A stretch of DNA of 64,000 nucleotides from Arthrobacter sp. SPG23 (GTDB lineage: Bacteria; Actinomycetota; Actinomycetes; Actinomycetales; Micrococcaceae): NCBI RefSeq assembly GCF_000876655.1, contig NZ_JYCN01000002.1, forward strand, positions 1-64,000, given 5' to 3'. Made by a program: the position numbers and the translations under genes. This document shows positions 9,387-17,677 of this stretch, piece by piece. Every line of letters begins with the position of its first letter. Within the stretch, counting starts at the first letter, position 1. The notes below the pieces were generated by a model. It was given only the letters and a program-made list of their open reading frames with translations, had not been told where the DNA came from and did not search any database.

Positions 9387-11964
9387 GACAATCATCCTGG
9401 CGCCTTTCCCCGGGCCGGGCCCTCTTCCAACGACGCAACGCCGCCATCACACGCATGGACAGCGCCCAGTACGCAACTCCGGCGGCAAGCGAAGCGGCCA
9501 CGGCCAGGGCAGGGCTGATGTCGACCAGCATCGGATAAGCCAGCCAATGTGTGAGGTAGGCGTATAGGGAGGACGCAGCCAGCAGGCCCACGAAGCGGTG
9601 CAGGCGGGCGGGCACCGGGATGCTGGGGAGCCAGATGAGCAGGAGGATTCCGGCAACGAGTGTCGCTTCACGTTCCGGGTTGTCGAAGAAGCCCGGAACG
9701 GTGAGCACAGTGATGGTCGTGACAGCGAGCCGCTGGGCCAGGCCTTGCGAACGCGCCACCGCCCAGCCGAGTGCGAACAGCCACAGTACCGGTCCGGTGT
9801 TGGGCACCTCGGGGTCCACCAGTTCAAAGCGTTCCAGCAGCCCCATTCCTGTCAGCACCAGGGGGAAAGCCCAAGGGAAGCGTCGCTCCGCGCGATCCGC
9901 CCAGGGAACGGCCAGCAAGGCGGCTGCCGCAGCAAGGATGTACACCAACACCTCCACAAACCAGAAGTGCCACTGTGTGGTCACCTCTTCCGGACCGATG
10001 ATGGCGTTGAGGAGCAGGACGTTGGCGAGGCTGTACCGGTCAGTGAGCAGGTAGGCCGCGCCAATGAAGAGGACGCTGGGAACAACGACCCTGCCGAGGC
10101 TGCGCAGTTGGCGGCGAAGGCGGGGCAGCCGTTCGCCGGCGAGCTGGAAGCGGGCAAAGTTGAACCCGGCGAGGGCCATTAGAACGTGCGCGGTGCCCTG
10201 CCAGCTGAAAAGCCCAACGTGGGTGCTGACGATGAACACGATCGCAAGCGCCCTCAGGACAATCCCCGTCTCCAGCGGGGCAAAGAACCGCCTGCGCCTT
10301 TGCCGCGGGGGCTTCCCGGGGTTCATGAGTTCGCGGACCGTGCGCACATGCCAGTCCGGCGGGAGGTTGCCGAGGGCTTTTTCCAGCCGGACGGAGACGG
10401 CCACGTAGGACAGCGAGTCTCCACCGAGGGTGACGAAGGTGCTGTCGTCCGTGACGTCGTCGTGCTCCAGCTGTTCCTCGAAGATCTTCCGGACGTCCGC
10501 CGGTCCCTCGTCAGGGGCGGTGGCGGGCGCATCGAATGTGGGTGCGGGGGCCGCCCTCGTGGCGGCGAGCTCCAGGATGGCCTGGTAGTCCACCTTCCCG
10601 CTCCCCAGCCGCGGAAGGTGCTCGACGGCGTGCACGTCGACGGACGGGCGCGGCAGGCCAAGGCTCTGCGCGAGGACCTTGCCCAGCAGCCGTTCATCAT
10701 GGTCGCCTTCCACGGCAACAACCAGGCCATCGTCGGATCCCGCGCAGGCCCCGGCGACGCCCAGCCCGGAGAGGACCTGCTCCACCTGCCCGAGATCCAC
10801 GCGCAACCCGACCACCTTGACGAACCGGCTCCTCCGTCCCACGATCTCGTAGATGCCGGCGGGATGCTGCCTGGCCAGGTCTCCCGTACGAAGTTCCGCA
10901 ATAGTTCGGCCCGTCGAGAGGTCGTCCGGGCTCTCGGCATAGCCCAGCATCACATTCGGGCCGGAATAAACGAGCTCGCCGTCGTCCAATCCCGGGACCG
11001 GGTCTATCCGGAAGGAGCCGCCCGGCACGGGGATGCCGATGGTTTCCGGCGACGTTTCCGCCAGTTCAGGGGGCAGATAGGCCATCCGGGCCGTTGCTTC
11101 AGTGGCCCCGTACATCACAAACAGATCCCAACCCCGCCGCCGGCCCAGCCGTGAGAACTCGCGCACTCGCTCAGGGGCAAGCCTCCCGCCGGCCTGCGTC
11201 ACATAGCGCAGGTGCGGCAAATCCATCCCGGTGAAACCGACGCGGTCCAAAAGCTCAAAGGTGTAGGGGACTGCTGCAAAGGACGTCGCACCGTGGGCGG
11301 CAAAAAGGCCCCAGAAGCACGGGTCGACGACGGACAGATCCGTGAGCACCAGCGCGGCACCGCGTGCAAGGTGGCTGTTGATGACGGAAAGCCCGTAGCA
11401 GTAGGACATCGGCAGGGTCGTGGCCGCACGGTCCTCCGAGCGGATGCCCAGGTATTCGGCGATGGACTCCGCGTTCGATTGCAGATTGGCGTGCGAGAGG
11501 CGCACGAGTTTTGGCGAGCCGGTGGATCCCGAGGTGCTCAGGAGCAGGGCGAGGTCGGGATGGAGTTCGTGCGATGTGCCGGGCCGCACTTCTTCGACGG
11601 CCGGGCTGCCGGCGCCGCCTCCGGACCGGAGGATGACGTCGGGTCTGTAGGCAGCTGCGATGGAGTCAACGGAACCCGGTTTGTTCGCGGGAACCAGGAT
11701 GAGCGGGTGGCCGGAGGAAAGGGCTGCCAGGTAGGCAACCAGCGAATCCAGGTCGTTCTGAGCGGCCAGCAACACGAGGCGCCGCACGGGACCCAGACGG
11801 CCCGCAGCGGCATCGACCAAGTCGGCCAGTTCCCGGTAGGAGAGGGACGCCGCCCCCGTCAAGACGGCAGGGAGATCGCCGTGCCGGGCGAGACTGCCAG
11901 CGAAGGTTGCCGGGCAGAGGTCCTGCCCTGTGCCAGGGCCTGCGAGGGGCGGGGCAGGAATCAT
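9316..11964 (-). CDS. adenylation-carrier-membrane acyltransferase fusion protein (IdeR-type box upstream)
   Basis: This is an 882-residue three-domain protein. Residues ~1-470 are an AMP-forming adenylation domain with LLLSTSGSTGSPKL (phosphate loop, ~141-154), VMYGATEA (~284-291), RTGDLA and the catalytic lysine in GSGKVDY (K457). Residues ~485-545 are a phosphopantetheine carrier domain (TLGGDSLSY, Ser517). Residues ~565-840 are a multi-spanning acyltransferase-3-like membrane domain (RALAIVFIVSTHVGLF as first helix). It could activate a carboxylic acid, load it on its own carrier and transfer it across or at the membrane. The ATG at 11964 has a gagga ribosome binding site. A DtxR/IdeR-type box lies 21 nt upstream, so iron repression is likely. 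The Arg-rich tail overlaps the convergent oxidoreductase gene. Substrate unknown. Confidence 0.85.
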   Translation of the reverse strand: MIPAPPLAGPGTGQDLCPATFAGSLARHGDLPAVLTGAASLSYRELADLVDAAAGRLGPVRRLVLLAAQNDLDSLVAYLAALSSGHPLILVPANKPGSVDSIAAAYRPDVILRSGGGAGSPAVEEVRPGTSHELHPDLALLLSTSGSTGSPKLVRLSHANLQSNAESIAEYLGIRSEDRAATTLPMSYCYGLSVINSHLARGAALVLTDLSVVDPCFWGLFAAHGATSFAAVPYTFELLDRVGFTGMDLPHLRYVTQAGGRLAPERVREFSRLGRRRGWDLFVMYGATEATARMAYLPPELAETSPETIGIPVPGGSFRIDPVPGLDDGELVYSGPNVMLGYAESPDDLSTGRTIAELRTGDLARQHPAGIYEIVGRRSRFVKVVGLRVDLGQVEQVLSGLGVAGACAGSDDGLVVAVEGDHDERLLGKVLAQSLGLPRPSVDVHAVEHLPRLGSGKVDYQAILELAATRAAPAPTFDAPATAPDEGPADVRKIFEEQLEHDDVTDDSTFVTLGGDSLSYVAVSVRLEKALGNLPPDWHVRTVRELMNPGKPPRQRRRRFFAPLETGIVLRALAIVFIVSTHVGLFSWQGTAHVLMALAGFNFARFQLAGERLPRLRRQLRSLGRVVVPSVLFIGAAYLLTDRYSLANVLLLNAIIGPEEVTTQWHFWFVEVLVYILAAAAALLAVPWADRAERRFPWAFPLVLTGMGLLERFELVDPEVPNTGPVLWLFALGWAVARSQGLAQRLAVTTITVLTVPGFFDNPEREATLVAGILLLIWLPSIPVPARLHRFVGLLAASSLYAYLTHWLAYPMLVDISPALAVAASLAAGVAYWALSMRVMAALRRWKRARPGERRQDDCPRQAPGRDRGSWWPGLGLPSRRC

Positions 11965-11984
11965 CGTGGTCCTCAAATCCGTAC

Positions 11985-12001
11985 TTAGGCTGGCCTAACC
12001 A
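11985..12001 (-). promoter_or_regulatory. IdeR/DtxR-type iron box
   Basis: TTAGGCTGGCCTAACCA contains a perfect 6-bp inverted repeat (TTAGGC/GCCTAA around TG). It matches the DtxR/IdeR consensus (TWAGGTTAGSCTAACCTWA) at 14 of 19 positions by my alignment. It lies 21-37 nt upstream of the start of the adenylation-carrier-acyltransferase gene, where a bound repressor would block transcription. The rest of the upstream interval, to 12178, shows nothing else I can name. Confidence 0.75.
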
Positions 12002-12178
12002 CGAAACAGTACCGGTAATTGCCGGAATTAAGAAAACTTTATGTGTCCTATTTCTCCAGCCGTTTTTCTAACCCGCAAGTCATCGACATCTATGTGGCCA
12101 GCCCCCCGGCGGGCCTCAGCTGAGCGCAGCCGCCGGCCCGAGCCGCGTAACCAGCCGTTCACGCGCCTTCCGTCGGCG

Positions 12179-12787
12179 TTACCCAGCCAGCTTCGCCCGG
12201 AGTCCGCCGATAATTACATCCAAGCCGAAGTCGAAGGCGTGCCCGCCCCGTTCCTCGGATGGGCCGGCATTGCCGAGTGCGCGCTTGAGCGTGGGGTAGC
12301 CCTCCGCCGGCGGGTCCCAGACAACTTCCGGAGCCGCGAGGTCCAATGCGGCTCCCAGGGCAAAGCTGTCGATCGTGGAGATGGCCGCCACCACGTCCCG
12401 TCCCCGAAATCCTGCCGCCTCAAGGGCCAGCGCCAGGTCCTCGTAAAGTCCGATGACGTCCGGATCGGTGATCGTTTGCAGGACCAGGAGCGGTGCCAGC
12501 CGCGGGTGGCGCACGAACGCGTCCCGGTAGGCGCGGATCAGGACCCGCAGGGCCGCTTCCCAGTCGCCGTGGTCCACCGGCGGATACGGCTCTTCGGTGA
12601 TGATCCGGTGGCGCAGGAGCTCCAGGATCTCGTCCCTGCCGCTGACGTGGTTGTAGATGGAGGACTGGCTGACGCCGATCTTCTTCGCCAGTTTCGGGAA
12701 GCTGAAGTCGCCGCTCTCATCGACCAGCTCGAGGGCGGCCGTGGTGAGGGCCTCCACGGATATCAGCGGGAGGAGCGGGCGCCCCAT
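12179..12787 (-). CDS. TetR/AcrR-family transcriptional regulator
   Basis: This is a 202-residue repressor with an N-terminal TetR helix-turn-helix (ISVEALTTAALELVDESG, then FSFPKLAKKIGVSQSSIYNHVSGRDEIL, ~residues 10-58). A C-terminal ligand-binding domain of the TetR_C type follows. It is divergent from the APC permease/amidohydrolase operon, and two palindromes lie in the shared 155-nt intergenic region. Local repression of that operon and autoregulation are the natural reading. The effector is unknown but may be the amide or amine substrate of the operon. Confidence 0.9.
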   Translation of the reverse strand: MGRPLLPLISVEALTTAALELVDESGDFSFPKLAKKIGVSQSSIYNHVSGRDEILELLRHRIITEEPYPPVDHGDWEAALRVLIRAYRDAFVRHPRLAPLLVLQTITDPDVIGLYEDLALALEAAGFRGRDVVAAISTIDSFALGAALDLAAPEVVWDPPAEGYPTLKRALGNAGPSEERGGHAFDFGLDVIIGGLRAKLAG

Positions 12788-12851
12788 GGGTTCTCCTGAC
12801 TGCAGCTCTTGAAGGTCAAGCCCAGCCTAGTCGGCGGCCCCCGGCGGCGTC

Positions 12852-12864
12852 GTTTTCGGAAAAC
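12852..12864. promoter_or_regulatory. short perfect palindrome between divergent genes
   Basis: GTTTTC-G-GAAAAC, a perfect 6-bp inverted repeat with a one-base centre, lies between the TetR gene and the APC permease gene. It is a secondary operator candidate. It is distinct in sequence from the longer palindrome at 12895-12915. Confidence 0.4.
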
Positions 12865-12894
12865 TATTGTGCTCTGCGCCACACGCCTCCATAA

Positions 12895-12915
12895 TAAACG
12901 AAAGCCTTTCGTTTA
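12895..12915. promoter_or_regulatory. 21-bp perfect palindrome, likely TetR operator
   Basis: The left arm TAAACGAAAG (12895-12904) is the exact reverse complement of the right arm at 12906-12915, with one central base. It sits 28 nt upstream of the APC permease start and about 108 nt upstream of the divergent TetR start. The size and symmetry are typical of TetR-family operators. Confidence 0.7.
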
Positions 12916-12942
12916 GCAGGGCTCCCAAGAAAGGACGGACTA

Positions 12943-14400
12943 GTGCCGGATACCCAAACCAGACCACCGACGTCGTCCGCGGACGGCTCCCTCAAGCGCA
13001 ATGCCCTGGGAACGGGCGGCATCGCCTTCCTCGTCATCTCCGCAGCAGCCCCGCTGACCGTCATGGCAGGCGTGGCACCCGTGGCCATCGGCGTGGGCGG
13101 CATCGGAGCCCCGGCCGGCTACCTTCTCGCGGGCATCGTGCTCACCCTCTTCGCGATCGGCTTCATGGCCATGACCCGCCACGTCAAGGCATCCGGCGGC
13201 TTCTACACGTACATCTCACTTGCCATGGGCAAGACCGTGGGACTGGCCTCCGCCATCCTGGCGATCGTCTCCTACAACTGCCTCCAGATCGGCGTCTACG
13301 GTCTCTTCGCCGTCCAGACCCACGACATGTTCAAGGTGCTGTTCGGGCTCGAGGTGCCCTGGCCGGCCATCGCGCTCGCCGCCGTCGCAGCCGTATGGTT
13401 CCTCGGCTACCGGGGGATCGACGTCGGCGCGAAGGTGCTCGGCGTGCTCCTGGTGGCCGAGACGGGCATCCTGGCCGTGATGGGAGCGGGCATCCTCGGC
13501 AGCGGCGGAGCCCACGGGATCAGCGTGGGGTCCTTCAGCCCGGAGAACGCGTTCGGTCCTGGCGTCCTGGCAATCCTTGGCATCTGCTTCGCCGCTTTCA
13601 TGGGCTTCGAGTCCACCGTGCTGTACCGTTCCGAGGCCCGCAACCCGGACACATCCGTGCCGCGGGCCATGTACATCGCCGTCGGCTTTATGTCCGTGTT
13701 CTACGCCTTCATCGTCTGGACCGTGGTCCAGGCCTACGGGGAAGACCGCGCCGCCGAAGCCGCGGGTGAAATGGCCGGCGGGATGTTCTTCCAGACCATC
13801 AACCGCTATGTGGGGCCGTGGGCCGAAGTGGTGATGTACGTCCTGATCGTCACCAGTGTCTACGCCTCGCAGCTCGCCTTCCACAACGCGATCAACCGCT
13901 ACGTCTACATGCTGGCGCGCGACGGCGTCCTGCCCGCTTTCCTCGGCCGAACCCACGCCAGGTTCCAATCCCCGCACCGCGCAGGCCAGTTGCAGACCAT
14001 CCTCGCCGCCGTGGTCATCGCCATCTGCGCCCTGCTCAACGCCGACCCCTACCAGCAGCTGCTGATCTGGGTGAACACGCCGGGGATCTTCGGCATTGTC
14101 GGGCTCCAGGGCCTGGTGTCAGTCGCAGCCTTCCTCTACCTGCGCCGGAATCCCGCCGCGGCGACGCACAAACTCATGGTGCCGCTCAGCCTGGCCTCGG
14201 CCATCCTGCTCTTCGGCGTGGTGCTGCTGATCGGCCTGAACATCGAGCTGCTCACCTTCGCCGACGCGCTGACCAACACCATCCTCATCCTGGTGACGCC
14301 CCTCGTCTTCATCGCCGGGCTCCTGGCCGCCCGCTGGGTGCGCCGCCACCGTCCCGCGACCTTTGCACAGATTGGAAGCTTCGAAACCCATGAATCCTGA
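12943..14400 (+). CDS. APC-superfamily amino acid/amine permease
   Basis: This is a 485-residue integral membrane protein with about 12 hydrophobic segments. The APC-family first-helix motif is visible (GTGGIAFLVISAAAPLTVMAG), as is the GGFYTYIS segment. The GTG start has an agaaaggac ribosome binding site. The stop lies inside the next gene, an amidohydrolase (11-nt overlap), so the permease probably imports the amidohydrolase substrate or a related amine. Control is probably by the divergent TetR regulator through the palindrome just upstream. Confidence 0.9.
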   Translation: MPDTQTRPPTSSADGSLKRNALGTGGIAFLVISAAAPLTVMAGVAPVAIGVGGIGAPAGYLLAGIVLTLFAIGFMAMTRHVKASGGFYTYISLAMGKTVGLASAILAIVSYNCLQIGVYGLFAVQTHDMFKVLFGLEVPWPAIALAAVAAVWFLGYRGIDVGAKVLGVLLVAETGILAVMGAGILGSGGAHGISVGSFSPENAFGPGVLAILGICFAAFMGFESTVLYRSEARNPDTSVPRAMYIAVGFMSVFYAFIVWTVVQAYGEDRAAEAAGEMAGGMFFQTINRYVGPWAEVVMYVLIVTSVYASQLAFHNAINRYVYMLARDGVLPAFLGRTHARFQSPHRAGQLQTILAAVVIAICALLNADPYQQLLIWVNTPGIFGIVGLQGLVSVAAFLYLRRNPAAATHKLMVPLSLASAILLFGVVLLIGLNIELLTFADALTNTILILVTPLVFIAGLLAARWVRRHRPATFAQIGSFETHES

Positions 14401-16048
14401 CGTGATCATCCTCGCCGGCACCATCCACACGATGGATGGCAGGCCCGCCCAAAGTCCCGCGCCGCAGGCGGTGGCCGTCCAGGGCGGCATGATTGCCGCC
14501 GTCGGAAGCCGTTCGGATGCCGAGAGCTGGCCGGCAGCGGAGGTCATCGACTTCGGCGCCGCCGTGCTGACTCCCGGCCTGGTGGACTGCCACATCCACC
14601 CTGTCTTCGGCCTGGAACTGACGCGCGGCTGCGACCTTTCCGGCGCCACGGATCTTGCCGGGGTGCGCGCACTGTTGCGCACCGAAGCGGAGGCAGCTAC
14701 CCCGGGGGACTGGGTGCGGGGCTGGGGCCTGGACCCCAATGTGTTCGGATCCGCCGCCCCCCACCGCGAGCTGATTGACGACGTCGTCTCCGGGCTGCCG
14801 TGCCTCATCCGCCTTTTCGACGGGCATTCCGCACTGGCCAGCTCCAGGGCACTCGAACTGGCGGGGGTCACCGGACCACGGAAGTTCGACCAGGCCTCGG
14901 AAGTTGTCTGCGACCCCGGCGGCAGGCCCACGGGGCTCCTGCTGGAGGCCGCCGCCATCGAGCTGGTGGCGCAGCTGATGCCAGCGGAGTCCTTTGACGA
15001 GCGGAAGGCGAGGCTGGCGGAATTCTTCATGCAGTTCTCCCGGTCCGGGCTGACGGGGGCGCACGTGATGGACTGCGGGGAGGGCTCACTGGAGCTCTTC
15101 CGGGCGCTCGAAGATGAGGCGCTCGAAGATGACCTGTATGGCGGTCTCCCGCTGCGCCTGCGGATCTCACCGTGGTGCATGCCCGGCAGCGGCGAGGAAG
15201 ACTGGCGCCGGCTCGCGGAGCAGATCGGGGTGGGCGGAAAGCGCTGGGAGGTGGCCGGCATCAAGCTGTTCGTTGACGGCACGGTGGACAACGGCACCGC
15301 GTGGCTGTTTGAACCCGATCTCTACGGGGAGTCCGTGGCCCCGTTCTGGCCGCGCCCCGAGGAGTACGCGGCGGCGGTGCGCTTCTTCGCCGGCCGCGGG
15401 ATCCCCACGGCCACACACGCGATCGGCGACGCCGGAGTGGCCGCGGTCCTGGATGCCTTCGAGTCGCTGCCTCCCGCGGTGCGGTCGGTTGGGCCGGAAG
15501 CCGTGCACCGGGTCGAACACCTCGAAACTGTCCCGGACGCCCTGATTGAGAGGTTCTCCCGGGCGGGTTTGGTGGCGAGCATGCAGCCGTCGCACTGCAC
15601 CCACTATTCCCGCGCCGACCAGTCGGACAACTGGTCCACGCGGCTGGGCACGGAGCGCGCGAACAACGGCTGGCGGTGCGCGGACCTCCGCGCGGCGGGC
15701 ACCACCCTGGCGCTCGGCTCCGACTGGCCGATCGCGCCGTTCGAGCCGCTGCCCATCCTGGCGGACGCGCAATTACGACGGCGGGCCGGCAAGCCGGGCG
15801 AGCAGCCGGTCGTTCCGGGCCAGGCACTCACTGCCTTGCAGGCGCTCGAAGGCTACACCTCGCATGCTGCCAAGGCTGCGGGGGAGTGGGCGGTCTCCGG
15901 GTCCGTCACCGTGGGCAAGCGCGCGGACTTCACAGTGTTCGACGTAGATCCGCTGTCGGTTGCCCCGGATGACCTGGCTGCCGCTCAGGTTCTGGCCACG
16001 TTCGTGGACGGACGTGTGCAGCACCTGGCGGTGGGGTCAGCCCGGTAG
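14390..16048 (+). CDS. amidohydrolase family 3 protein (YtcJ-like)
   Basis: This is a 552-residue metal-dependent hydrolase of the amidohydrolase-3 group, acting on an unknown amide, lactam or similar bond. Visible motifs are the metal-binding CHIHP (~66-70), the lysine/aspartate region GIKLFVDGTVDNGTAW, THAIGDAGV, HRVEHLETVP and the late ALGSDWPIAPFEPL aspartate region. The ATG at 14390 overlaps the permease end. An internal 15-bp tandem duplication at 15104-15133 produces ALEDEALEDD. With the permease and TetR gene it forms a small inducible scavenging unit. Confidence 0.88.
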   Translation: MNPDVIILAGTIHTMDGRPAQSPAPQAVAVQGGMIAAVGSRSDAESWPAAEVIDFGAAVLTPGLVDCHIHPVFGLELTRGCDLSGATDLAGVRALLRTEAEAATPGDWVRGWGLDPNVFGSAAPHRELIDDVVSGLPCLIRLFDGHSALASSRALELAGVTGPRKFDQASEVVCDPGGRPTGLLLEAAAIELVAQLMPAESFDERKARLAEFFMQFSRSGLTGAHVMDCGEGSLELFRALEDEALEDDLYGGLPLRLRISPWCMPGSGEEDWRRLAEQIGVGGKRWEVAGIKLFVDGTVDNGTAWLFEPDLYGESVAPFWPRPEEYAAAVRFFAGRGIPTATHAIGDAGVAAVLDAFESLPPAVRSVGPEAVHRVEHLETVPDALIERFSRAGLVASMQPSHCTHYSRADQSDNWSTRLGTERANNGWRCADLRAAGTTLALGSDWPIAPFEPLPILADAQLRRRAGKPGEQPVVPGQALTALQALEGYTSHAAKAAGEWAVSGSVTVGKRADFTVFDVDPLSVAPDDLAAAQVLATFVDGRVQHLAVGSAR

Positions 16049-16083
16049 GACGCGGCCGCGGCGACGGCGGACGCCGCCCGCCC

Positions 16084-17619
16084 TTACGGGGCCGTGTCGT
16101 AGTCAAACCGCTCGACGACTGCGCTCCCGTTGGGCGCGGACACTCCGACGACGCGTCCGGTGAAACCGCCGGCGACTTCGGTGGACACGTACCGTCCGTC
16201 CAGCCGCGCCAGCGTCACCGCACGGCCGTCCTGCCGAAAGCGGAGGAGGATTTCGTCCGGACCGGTGTTCTTGCCGGGCTGGCCGGCAAACGGCGCGTCC
16301 GTGCAGGCAATCTCCAACTGCACGGTGCCCGTCGAGGCCGAGCCGGACGGATTCCGCGGGACCGTTTCCAGCACCTGGTGCAGGGGTCCGATCCGCGCCA
16401 CGGCCCGGACTTCGTGTTCGGAGGCTTCAACCGCGTACCAGTGGGAGTCGTCGATCCTGAGGACGAGCCTCACCACCGCGCCTGGCGAAAGGCGGAACGT
16501 TGCGCGGGTGGTCCACGCAAGGTCCCTCACCCTGGTGGCCAGCACGGGTGCCTTACCGGGTTCGCCTCTGCTGATGAGCAGTCCGTCGGCAGCGGGGGAA
16601 GTGAACGACGCGGGGTCATTTCCGGGCGAGACCCACCGCAGGTGGAGCCGTTTCGCGGAGAAGTCGTCGGAAAAGGATGTGACGCCAGCGGGCACCCGGT
16701 ACCGGTCCTCGTCGAAGCGTGGCCAGTCCTGGTCCCAGGTGATGCCGGCGACGAAGGTTTCCCGCCCCAGGACGTGAAAGCCCGGAACCACGCCCCGGGG
16801 ACGGACGCCCAGATAGACCGCCGCCCAACCGCCGTCGGCCGTTTCGACGAGGTCGGCGTGCCCTACATTCTGTACCGTGGCAGCGGTGCTGCGGTGGCTG
16901 AAGACGGGGTTGTCCGGAAAGGGCTCAAAGGGACCGGACGGCGAGCTGCTCCGGCTGACGGATACGGCATGGCCCCGTTCCGTACCGCCCTCGGCCAGGA
17001 CCAGATACCACCAGTTGCCGCGCTCATAAAGATGCGGGCCCTCGGGGAAGGCGAGCCCGGTTCCCTGCCACACCTTTCGGGGAGGTTCCAGCAGCTGTCC
17101 CGCCAGGGGATCCAGCCGCGCCTGGACGATCCCCGACTCGTTCTCGCCGGGGCCGAAGCCCACCCAGGTGAGGTAGCAGTTGCCGTCCACGTCCCACGCC
17201 ATGTCCGGGTCGATGCCCAGCGTCCCGGGTATCTGGACCGGATCACTCCACGGCCCCGCCGCGCTGCTGGCATGCATGAGCAAGTGGCCGCCGCCGAAAT
17301 CGCTCATGTTCGTGGTGACAAACCAGAACCTGTTGCTGTGGTGCCGGAGGGTGGACCCGAAGATGCCTCCTGACGGGCGCCGGTCGCCTGCAGCGAACTG
17401 GCTCCGCCGGGTGAGGATGTTCCCGATCTGCTCCCACGTGACAAGGTCCCGGCTGTGAAAGACCGGCGCTCCGGGAAAGTATTCGAAGCTGGATGTTGCC
17501 AGGAAGTAGTCCCCGCCCACGCGGCAGACGGTGGGGTCCGGGTAGAAGCCCGGAATGACCGGTGTGGCGGCGGCCGGGGATGTGGCTGGCCGCGCCAGTT
17601 CGACTGCACTGTCAACCAA
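16084..17619 (-). CDS. glycoside hydrolase family 43 (beta-xylosidase/alpha-arabinofuranosidase type)
   Basis: This 511-residue intracellular enzyme (no signal peptide) has a GH43 five-bladed propeller. The usual three carboxylates are recognisable: the base Asp in PGFYPDPT (~23-30), the modulating Asp in GIDPDMAWD and the acid Glu in FPEGPHLY. A C-terminal beta-sandwich domain (from ~340) is typical of xylosidase/arabinosidase members. I use the TTG at 17619, with a ggag ribosome binding site 7 nt upstream. No in-frame ATG/GTG fits better. It is the last gene of an IclR-esterase-GH43 unit, 58 nt after the esterase. The likely role is removing pentose decorations from imported plant glycosides. 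Confidence 0.9.
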   Translation of the reverse strand: MVDSAVELARPATSPAAATPVIPGFYPDPTVCRVGGDYFLATSSFEYFPGAPVFHSRDLVTWEQIGNILTRRSQFAAGDRRPSGGIFGSTLRHHSNRFWFVTTNMSDFGGGHLLMHASSAAGPWSDPVQIPGTLGIDPDMAWDVDGNCYLTWVGFGPGENESGIVQARLDPLAGQLLEPPRKVWQGTGLAFPEGPHLYERGNWWYLVLAEGGTERGHAVSVSRSSSPSGPFEPFPDNPVFSHRSTAATVQNVGHADLVETADGGWAAVYLGVRPRGVVPGFHVLGRETFVAGITWDQDWPRFDEDRYRVPAGVTSFSDDFSAKRLHLRWVSPGNDPASFTSPAADGLLISRGEPGKAPVLATRVRDLAWTTRATFRLSPGAVVRLVLRIDDSHWYAVEASEHEVRAVARIGPLHQVLETVPRNPSGSASTGTVQLEIACTDAPFAGQPGKNTGPDEILLRFRQDGRAVTLARLDGRYVSTEVAGGFTGRVVGVSAPNGSAVVERFDYDTAP

Positions 17620-17677
17620 ACCAAAGCTCCGTCCGTAGCAACGTGTTCACTTCCCGTCCTCGTTAGGCGGGGAGTCC

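Noticed and set aside
12041..12799. 252-codon plus-strand frame antisense to the TetR gene
   Set aside because: It lies opposite a clear TetR regulator, has no motif, and its composition matches a GC shadow.
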